Shown: positions 1 to 4,358 of the stretch, piece by piece
Position numbering within the stretch: the first letter of the stretch is position 1
Layout: each line of letters starts with the position of its first letter
NCBI GenBank assembly: GCA_025935155.1
Contig: JAICVV010000124.1
Location: 1-6,485 of the forward strand
DNA: 6,485 nt
Direction: 5' to 3'
From: Alphaproteobacteria bacterium
GTDB lineage: Bacteria > Pseudomonadota > Alphaproteobacteria > Micropepsales > Micropepsaceae
Program-made: the position numbers and the translations under genes
Notes under the pieces: generated by a model
What the model was told of the DNA's origin: nothing
The model's input: the letters and a program-made list of their open reading frames with translations, nothing else
Databases searched by the model: none

Positions 1-897
1 GCCGGGCGGCTTTCGTGCGCGTTCGATGCGCTGGGTTGCCAGTTTGCAGTAATCCACCGCCAGCTCGATCCCGATCCAGTCCCGCTGGCACGCTTCCGCC
101 GCAATGGCCGTCGTGCCCGAACCCAGGAAGGGATCGAGCACAATGTGTGCCGTGGTGGACTTGATGCAGCGCCGCGCCAGTTCGGCCGGGAAGGGGGCGG
201 GATGCGCGTTATTCACCTCCTGCGGGATTTCCCACACATCACCCATGGCGTTGGCCTTCGGCGCCAGGCGGAACGCCGGTTTGCAGATGAGGTAAATTAC
301 CTCGTACGTGGGCAGGAAATAGCCGGAATTGAAATTGATCCCTCCGCTGCGCTTCCAGATGACGATCTGGCGGACCGGGAAGCCTTGCACGATATCCGAA
401 CGGTCCTGCAACAGCCCGGCCTGCACCCGCCATTTGTGGTTATAGAAAATCGCACCGTCCTCGCGCAGCACGCGAATCATCGCCGTCAGGCATTCGCGTT
501 GCCACGCAACGTATTCGCCGTGGGACATGGCGTCGTCGTGGCCGTCATAGCCGTCGAGGAGACGGGCGTTGGCCCATTTGCCGCCGCGCCCGTCTTTCAT
601 GCCATTGCCGGTGCTGTTGCGGAGGTTGTAGGGCGGGCTGGTGACGATTGCGCCAACCGAACAGGGCGGCATTTCATTCATCAGGGCGAGGCAGTCGCCG
701 CAATGGACCTTGTTCAGCCACCGTCCGATGGCGCCGTCTGGTCCGGCATGGAGGACGTGCTTTGGCAGATCTACTGCGGCCGGGCGAACCGGAATGGAAC
801 GCACTCTCGCGGCGCGGCGAGATTTTGGACCGTTTCCCTGCTCCGCCGCGTCTTCCAGCATCGAATCCAATGATTGCGCAGCCTTGAGTTTCCCCAT
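1..897 (-). CDS. Site-specific DNA amino-methyltransferase, beta class (C-terminus off the left edge)
   Basis: This protein would transfer a methyl group from S-adenosylmethionine to the exocyclic amino group of a base (N4-cytosine or N6-adenine) in duplex DNA. The 299 visible residues start at ATG 897-895 (MGKLKAAQ) and stay open to position 1. The catalytic motif IV, TSPPYN, lies at residues 86-91. The SAM-binding motif I, DPFLGSGTT, follows at about 255-263. A HPAPFP segment at 232-237 sits just before it. This order (IV before I) is the beta-class arrangement of the N4/N6 methylase family (Pfam 01555). TSPPY is commoner in N4-cytosine enzymes, but base specificity cannot be settled from the motif. 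The usual family N-terminus (here KVHCGDCLALM, about residue 63) is preceded by some 60 extra residues rich in Arg, Lys and Pro. No cognate restriction gene is visible, so it may be an orphan methylase. The TSPPY motif and the CcrM sequence as I recall it make CcrM itself unlikely. The ATG has only a weak Shine-Dalgarno sequence. Confidence 0.92.
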   Translation of the reverse strand, partial: MGKLKAAQSLDSMLEDAAEQGNGPKSRRAARVRSIPVRPAAVDLPKHVLHAGPDGAIGRWLNKVHCGDCLALMNEMPPCSVGAIVTSPPYNLRNSTGNGMKDGRGGKWANARLLDGYDGHDDAMSHGEYVAWQRECLTAMIRVLREDGAIFYNHKWRVQAGLLQDRSDIVQGFPVRQIVIWKRSGGINFNSGYFLPTYEVIYLICKPAFRLAPKANAMGDVWEIPQEVNNAHPAPFPAELARRCIKSTTAHIVLDPFLGSGTTAIAAEACQRDWIGIELAVDYCKLATQRIERARKPPG

Positions 898-1021
898 AGG
901 CCCGCGGCTTTCAAGACTCGCTGGCAGCGGTACCCCCAGCCGGACGCCTCCGCCGCCCGTTTGCAGGGATTTGGTGCATGAAAATATTTGCCTTGTGGCG
1001 GCCCCGGCAATCGGCTTTGAT

Positions 1022-1042
1022 TTTCCCCTCACGAGGGGGAAA
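1022..1042. other. Stem-loop in the leader of the membrane-protein cassette
   Basis: TTTCCCCT (1022-1029) pairs with AGGGGGAAA (1034-1042) across a CACG loop, with one unpaired G. It ends 14 bases before the AGGAGGG ribosome-binding site of the gene at 1069. In the plus-strand RNA it has no U-tract, so it does not look like a simple intrinsic terminator. A leader structure, or chance, is possible. Confidence 0.4.
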
Positions 1043-1056
1043 CGGGCCTCGAGAGC

Positions 1057-1063
1057 AGGAGGG
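1057..1063 (+). promoter_or_regulatory. Strong Shine-Dalgarno sequence that fixes a TTG start
   Basis: AGGAGGG lies five bases upstream of TTG 1069. The alternative in-frame ATG at 1078 would be 14 bases away, which is too far. The spacing therefore favours the TTG codon as the start of the DUF1772-like gene. Confidence 0.7.
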
Positions 1064-1068
1064 TACGC

Positions 1069-1563
1069 TTGAAAATCATGCGCCTGATCGCGCTCGTGAT
1101 CGCCTTCCTCGCGACCACTGCCCCGATTTCGCACCTGCTGGAGCTGCCCACGAAGCTTTCGCTGGACGGGCCTTTGTGGCTTTCCATCCAGCAGCACCTG
1201 TATCCGGGCTGGAGCGCGTTTTATGGGCCTATCCAAATTTTGGCATTGCTGGTGTGCGTCGTGCTGTTCTTCGTGTCGCGGCGCGACCCGGATTACCGAA
1301 ACGCCTACCTCGTCGCGGCGCTGTGCTACATTTCGATGATCCTCTACTTCTTCCTGTTCAACGACTGGGTGAACCAGACGCTGGCGCACTGGACCGCATC
1401 CACCCTGCCCGCCGACTGGACCAAGTACCGCCTGAAGTGGGAAACCGGCTACGCGCTGGCGGCGCTGTTCTCGCTAATCGCTTTCGTGACGTTGCTGCAT
1501 GCGCGCATCCGCGAAGCGTCGGAGTCGCGGGCGGACGCACGAACCGCCCAGCCGGCCGAATAG
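1069..1563 (+). CDS. Four-helix integral membrane protein, DUF1772-like
   Basis: This is a 164-residue membrane protein of unknown biochemical role. Hydrophobic segments lie at about residues 4-20, 54-70, 79-97 and 127-145, and the C-terminal tail is short and polar. The pattern HLLELPTKL (22-30), a QQ/LY/GW stretch (41-48), an N-Q-T-L..W stretch (102-108) and PADW...R.KWE (114-125) matches what I remember of DUF1772 proteins (anthrone oxygenase-like membrane family). Those usually have WE..HA where this protein has WETGYA. The start is taken as TTG 1069 because of the AGGAGGG five bases upstream; ATG 1078 would remove only three residues. It is first in a tight plus-strand run, with 27 bases to the PH-domain gene, so co-transcription is likely. 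The family assignment is by eye, and the alternative is an uncharacterised membrane protein. Confidence 0.75.
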   Translation: MKIMRLIALVIAFLATTAPISHLLELPTKLSLDGPLWLSIQQHLYPGWSAFYGPIQILALLVCVVLFFVSRRDPDYRNAYLVAALCYISMILYFFLFNDWVNQTLAHWTASTLPADWTKYRLKWETGYALAALFSLIAFVTLLHARIREASESRADARTAQPAE

Positions 1564-1590
1564 ACCGATCCATTCCACGCGCGAGGGATT

Positions 1591-2019
1591 ATGTCACGTT
1601 ATATCGAGAAGTCGCTGGGCGCGGGCGAGGAGATCGTCGCCGAAGCGGAATTCCACTGGTGGTACACGCTAAAGGCAGTGCTGGCGCTGGTGTTCCTCGC
1701 CTGGATTCTGATCGGCTTCTACATCTTCTTCCGCATGATGATCCGCAAATGGACCACGGAGATCGGCGTCACCACCCATCGCTTCGTGGAGAAGACGGGG
1801 TTCTTCACCCTCTCCACCAATGAAATCGCGCTGCACAACATCGAGGGCGTGCGCGTGGTCCAGAGCTTCTGGGGGCGCATGCTAGGCTATGGTCACCTGC
1901 GGATCGAGGGCACCGGCGTCGATGCGATTCTGGTGCCGGACATTGCCGATCCGGTGGGGTTCCGCGCTGCGATCGAGTCGGCCAAGTCGCACGATGCTCG
2001 CCAGGGGGATGTCGGATGA
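1591..2019 (+). CDS. Membrane-anchored bacterial PH-domain protein (DUF304/YdbT-like)
   Basis: This 142-residue protein begins with MSRYIEKSLGAGEEIV, a typical opening of small bacterial PH-domain (bPH2, formerly DUF304) membrane proteins. A long hydrophobic stretch at about residues 26-50 can form one helix or a short hairpin. The PH-like module follows it. Its hallmarks are a TTHR.VEKTGFF strand pair (61-72), NEIALHNIEGVRVVQS (77-92), GRMLGYGHLRIEGTG (95-109) and VPDIADP (115-121). The family is implicated in envelope functions, but no specific role can be given here. GAGGGA at 1583-1588 lies just before the ATG. Its stop TGA overlaps the ATG of the cytochrome c gene (ATGA at 2016-2019), a sign of translational coupling. 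Confidence 0.88.
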   Translation: MSRYIEKSLGAGEEIVAEAEFHWWYTLKAVLALVFLAWILIGFYIFFRMMIRKWTTEIGVTTHRFVEKTGFFTLSTNEIALHNIEGVRVVQSFWGRMLGYGHLRIEGTGVDAILVPDIADPVGFRAAIESAKSHDARQGDVG

Positions 2020-2396
2020 ACCACTCCGTTGCCGCCGGCGTTGCTGCTGTATTCGTTCTTTCGATGCTGCATATATCCATTGCCAATGCGGCCGATGCGA
2101 AAGCCGGTAAGGAAATCTTCAGCCGCTGCGCGGCCTGCCACACGGTGACCAAGGGGGGGCCGAACGGCCTTGGCCCCGATCTTTTCGGCGTGGTCGGGCG
2201 GAAAGCGGGCAGCAGGCCGGATTTCGGCTACTCGCCCGCGATGAAGAACGCCGGCTTCAAGTGGACGCCGCAGAAGCTGGACGCCTACATCGCTCATCCC
2301 GCGCAAGTGGTGCCCGGCAACCGCATGGCTTTCGCCGGCATTCCGGACCCCAAACAGCGCGCCGATGTGATCGCTTACCTTGCCACGCTGAAGTAG
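2016..2396 (+). CDS. Secreted class I c-type cytochrome (cytochrome c2/c550-like)
   Basis: This 126-residue precursor is a soluble, single-heme electron carrier of the periplasm. Residues 1-25 form a Sec signal peptide with a hydrophobic core and a probable ANA|AD cleavage site after residue 25. The heme attachment motif CAACH is at 38-42; Cys38 and Cys41 bind heme covalently and His42 is the proximal ligand. Typical class I landmarks follow: GPNGLGPDLFGVVGRKAG (48-65), YSPAM (72-76) and PGNRMAF (100-106), where Met104 is the expected sixth ligand. A C-terminal helix with IAYLATLK ends the protein. AGGGGGA at 2003-2009 is its ribosome-binding site, inside the upstream gene. Its redox partners are not shown in the window. 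Pairing with a PH-domain protein and a DUF1772-like protein suggests an envelope-linked cassette, which is inference. Confidence 0.95.
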   Translation: MNHSVAAGVAAVFVLSMLHISIANAADAKAGKEIFSRCAACHTVTKGGPNGLGPDLFGVVGRKAGSRPDFGYSPAMKNAGFKWTPQKLDAYIAHPAQVVPGNRMAFAGIPDPKQRADVIAYLATLK

Positions 2397-2402
2397 CTCG
2401 AC

Positions 2403-2624
2403 TCAATCCCAACTGTTGCGTTCCGCATCGATGTCCGCGTCGATTTCTTCGGCAGAGCGGCGCGAACTCGCGGGTAGCGGATTTCGCTTCAGCCAGTCGA
2501 GAATGCGTGCGGGACTGCCGAGGGCGACGTGTTGTTCGTTGTGTGCCGGCACGACGGCAGGGTTGCCGCCGGCAGATTCGAGGCGATGACTGGCACCTGT
2601 TGGAGTCTTGGGCAGGGGTTTATC
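2403..2624 (-). pseudogene. Antitoxin-like C-terminal fragment (no toxin, no clear start)
   Basis: The minus strand is open for 73 codons from just after a TAG at 2625-2627 down to TGA 2403-2405. The frame has no ATG; only a GTG near the middle could serve as a start. Its last 38 residues begin GSPARILDWLKRNPLPAS and end EEIDADIDAERNSWD. That ending (an acidic EID..I..ER.sWD tail after a P-L-P segment) resembles the C-termini of small type II antitoxins encoded upstream of PIN-domain toxins. The expected N-terminal DNA-binding domain is missing, and no toxin follows, because the cytochrome c gene ends six bases away on the other strand. I read it as the decayed tail of an antitoxin gene. It could also be a chance open frame. 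Confidence 0.35.
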
Positions 2625-2638
2625 CTAGCACGACGGAC

Positions 2639-2964
2639 ATGGCCCGAAAGCCACTCGTGCAACGCTTACAGCCCGAAATGATTGTCGATCTCTGGCTATA
2701 TCCTGCTGGCGAGAGCCCGCGCAAGGGACCGCTGCTTGATCGCTTCCGAATCCCCTGCTTCCCAGAGAAGAGCACCAAGGTGGAAGGCTGGACCTGCATG
2801 GGCTCCTAGGCGAGAGACCGCTAGAATTTGGTGAAACGCGCCGGATTGGACTCGTTTTCCTTGCCCCGGATCAGGCAATCCCAATTTTGAAAGCAGCCGG
2901 AACTTTCTACCTCTGGAGCGGCGGATTTATCGCGGAAGCAACCGTAGTGAAATCCAAACTGTAA
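2639..2964 (+). pseudogene. Frameshifted small protein resembling EF-Tu domain 3
   Basis: Two reading frames join into one coherent protein of about 108 residues. The first runs from ATG 2639 (or ATG 2678, MIVDLWLYPAG) to about position 2790, and would end at TAG 2807-2809. The second continues from about 2791 (DLHGLLGERPLEFGETRR) to TAA 2962-2964. Going from one to the other needs one added base near TGG/GAC at 2789-2791, so the sequence looks as if it has lost one base. The joined protein recalls the third beta-barrel domain of elongation factor Tu. DLWLYPAGESPRKGP matches the region written EVYxLSKEEGGRHTP in EF-Tu, FGETRRIGLVFL matches PGDNVxMTVxL, and FYLWSGGFIAEATVV matches F.IREGGRTVGAGVV. 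Stand-alone proteins of this kind occur in bacteria, with no function I can name. No clear ribosome-binding site precedes either ATG. The second half is visibly more AT-rich than its neighbours. A sequencing error is the main alternative to true decay. Confidence 0.6.
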
Positions 2965-3043
2965 CAGTCTCTCAAATAGTAACCGTACTCAATCGCTTGG
3001 AGCATGATAGCATCAAGCTGAAAACCCTCCCTTGAGGGAGGGT

Positions 3044-3075
3044 CGAAAATCTGGAGCGCAGCGGAAGATTTTTCG
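3044..3075. other. Left internal hairpin of the palindromic repeat
   Basis: CGAAAATCT (3044-3052) pairs with AGATTTTTCG (3066-3075) with one extra T, around a GGAGCGCAGCGGA loop. It lies wholly inside the left half of the repeat. Confidence 0.65.
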
Positions 3076-3111
3076 GGGAGGGGTCAAGCTCACGCTGAAC
3101 ACACCCCTCCC

Positions 3112-3144
3112 CGAAATTTGCTTCGCCTGCGCTCGCAAATTTCG
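3112..3144. other. Right internal hairpin of the palindromic repeat
   Basis: CGAAATTTGC (3112-3121) pairs exactly with GCAAATTTCG (3135-3144) around a 13-base loop. Its stem sequence differs from that of the left hairpin, which may reflect compensatory divergence of the two halves. Confidence 0.7.
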
Positions 3145-3215
3145 ACGCTCCCTCAAGGGGAGGGTTGAAATTGGATATGACCGTCAGCTGTGGCTCAGTC
3201 CGAGAAAATCACGCT

Positions 3216-4358
3216 CTAGGCTGCTGGCCAGGTTTCGAGGGCTTCCACGAAGCGGGCGAGCCAGGCGTTGGTCTGGAAGGCGTCGATCGCGCGGTGATCG
3301 ATGGTAAGGGTTACGTAGGCCATCGGACGGACCTGGATGGCGTCGCCGCGCACCACCGCGCGTTTCTCGAGCTTTCCCACACCAAGGATCGCAACCTGGG
3401 GCTGGTTGATGATGATGGGAGCGGCAATCAGCGAACCGGACACGCCATGATTGGAGATGGAGAAGGTGCCACCCTGCACATCGCTCTGCGCGAGCTTACC
3501 CGCGCGGGCGCGCTCGGTGAGGTCGGTGAGTTGTTTGGCGATCTCCAGCAGCGACAAGGTCTGCGCGCGCCGGATAACGGGAACGATCAGTCCCTTCTCA
3601 CCCAGCGCGGTGCCGATGCCGATGTTGATATCGTCATAGATTTCGATGCGGTCGTCGAACCAGCGGCCGTTCACGGCCGGCGCGGCTTTCATTGCCGCAA
3701 CGGATGCCGCGACGAAATATGGCGTGAAGGTGAGGTTGGCACCGTCTTTCGCGAAGGCATCCTTGTGCGCGGCACGATTCGCGGCGATGGCCGTGAAGTC
3801 TGCCTCAAACACGGCGGTGACATGCGGCGCGGTCTGCATTGAGCGCGCCATGTGCTCGGCGATGCGCTTGCGCATGGAATCGTGGGGCACACGCATGACG
3901 CCGGCGGCGGGAGCCTTGGCGCGGCGTTCGACTTCGGCAAAAATGTCTTCGCGTGATAATCGCGCGCCGCTGACCGGCACGTCGCTTGCCTTGAATCCAT
4001 GCTCTTCCAGCAGACGGCGGATGCCCGGCGGAAGTTGAGCGTTCGCTTGCGATATTGCAGGCGCAGGGATCGGCGCGGCCGGCTTCTGCACGGATGCCTG
4101 CATGGCATGATCGATCGACGGTGCGGGGACATCGGAGATGCGGCCGAGCAAGGCGCCCGGCTCCACATCAGCGCCTTCTTCGATGAGGATTTCCGAAAGA
4201 ACACCATCGCCCGCCGCCGCAATTTCCACCGCGACCTTGTCCGTCTCCAGTTCCGCTATCGGATCGTTCACACGCACCGCGTCGCCAGGCTTCTTCAGCC
4301 AGGTCTTGAGCACCGACCTGGTGCCTTCCTGCTCTTCCGGCGCGACGATATCGACCAT
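3216..4358 (-). CDS. 2-oxoacid dehydrogenase complex E2, dihydrolipoamide acyltransferase
   Basis: This 380-residue E2 carries the acyl group on a swinging lipoyl arm and transfers it to coenzyme A in the cytoplasm. An N-terminal lipoyl domain (about 1-76) has the ELETDKVAVEI motif, with Lys41 as the expected lipoylation site. An Ala/Pro-rich linker (78-107) leads to a peripheral-subunit-binding domain (about 109-147, PPGIRRLLEEHGF...SREDI). The catalytic acyltransferase domain fills 155-380, with GGTFSISN, a PII.NQPQ.AILGVG block and the active-site motif DHRAIDA. The expected catalytic His is 355 and Asp is 359. The family norm is HRxxDG, so the Gly after Asp is Ala here. The start chosen is ATG 4358-4356 (MVDIVAP), because its A is shared with the TGA of the E1 gene. 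A more upstream ATG at 4415 would add 19 out-of-family residues. The acyl substrate cannot be told from the sequence; branched-chain 2-oxoacids or pyruvate are candidates. Confidence 0.94.
   Translation of the reverse strand: MVDIVAPEEQEGTRSVLKTWLKKPGDAVRVNDPIAELETDKVAVEIAAAGDGVLSEILIEEGADVEPGALLGRISDVPAPSIDHAMQASVQKPAAPIPAPAISQANAQLPPGIRRLLEEHGFKASDVPVSGARLSREDIFAEVERRAKAPAAGVMRVPHDSMRKRIAEHMARSMQTAPHVTAVFEADFTAIAANRAAHKDAFAKDGANLTFTPYFVAASVAAMKAAPAVNGRWFDDRIEIYDDINIGIGTALGEKGLIVPVIRRAQTLSLLEIAKQLTDLTERARAGKLAQSDVQGGTFSISNHGVSGSLIAAPIIINQPQVAILGVGKLEKRAVVRGDAIQVRPMAYVTLTIDHRAIDAFQTNAWLARFVEALETWPAA

Larger units (their letters stand above)
898..1068. other. Divergent intergenic region
   Basis: This 171-bp stretch separates the minus-strand methyltransferase from the plus-strand membrane-protein cassette, so it should hold both promoters. 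I find only poor sigma70-like matches. On the plus strand, TTGCAG at 961-966 is followed by an AT-rich AAAATATTT at 981-989. On the minus strand, a TTGCCG-like box lies about 17 bases before an ATATTT. Neither is convincing enough to call as a promoter. A G/C-rich hairpin and a strong ribosome-binding site at its right end are listed separately. Confidence 0.5.
3021..3167. repeat. Nested palindromic intergenic repeat (MITE/REP-like)
   Basis: The element is an imperfect long palindrome. The outer arms are AACCCTCCCTTGAGGGAG (3023-3040) and CTCCCTCAAGGGGAGGGTT (3148-3166), which are reverse complements apart from one extra G. The inner arms are TTCGGGGAGGGGT (3072-3084) and ACCCCTCCCCGAA (3103-3115), exact reverse complements around a 18-base centre. 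Each half also holds its own hairpin (3044-3075 and 3112-3144). The outer arm is itself a small CCCTCCC/GGGAGGG palindrome. Repeats of this composition are common between genes in alphaproteobacteria. No transposase and no obvious target duplication are present. Lying 49 bases past the E2 stop, it could also end transcription of that operon. Confidence 0.85.

Noticed and set aside
145..873. 242-codon plus-strand open frame
   Set aside because: It lies antisense to the methyltransferase, whose motifs TSPPY and DPFLGSGTT are plain on the minus strand. The plus-strand product has no recognisable domain.
863..919. Two GANTC sites (863-867 and 915-919) flanking the methyltransferase start, suggesting cell-cycle methylation control
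   Set aside because: GANTC occurs about once per 256 bases by chance. Two sites with no recognisable CtrA or GcrA context are not evidence of control.
978..1823. 281-codon plus-strand open frame
   Set aside because: It overlaps the DUF1772-like and PH-domain genes in another frame and is rich in Arg/Pro/Ala, as expected of a GC-rich shadow frame.
2500..2610. Possible PIN-toxin tail in a second minus frame (a TTNNT stretch resembling the TNNTREF motif)
   Set aside because: Only a few residues match, the surrounding sequence does not, and the gene order would be the reverse of usual antitoxin-toxin pairs.
3021..3167. CRISPR array
   Set aside because: The repeated segments are inverted arms of one palindrome, not direct repeats separated by spacers of even length.
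3032..3307. 91-codon plus-strand open frame across the palindromic repeat
   Set aside because: It is mostly repeat sequence and the antisense of the E2 C-terminus, with an Arg-rich, low-complexity product.
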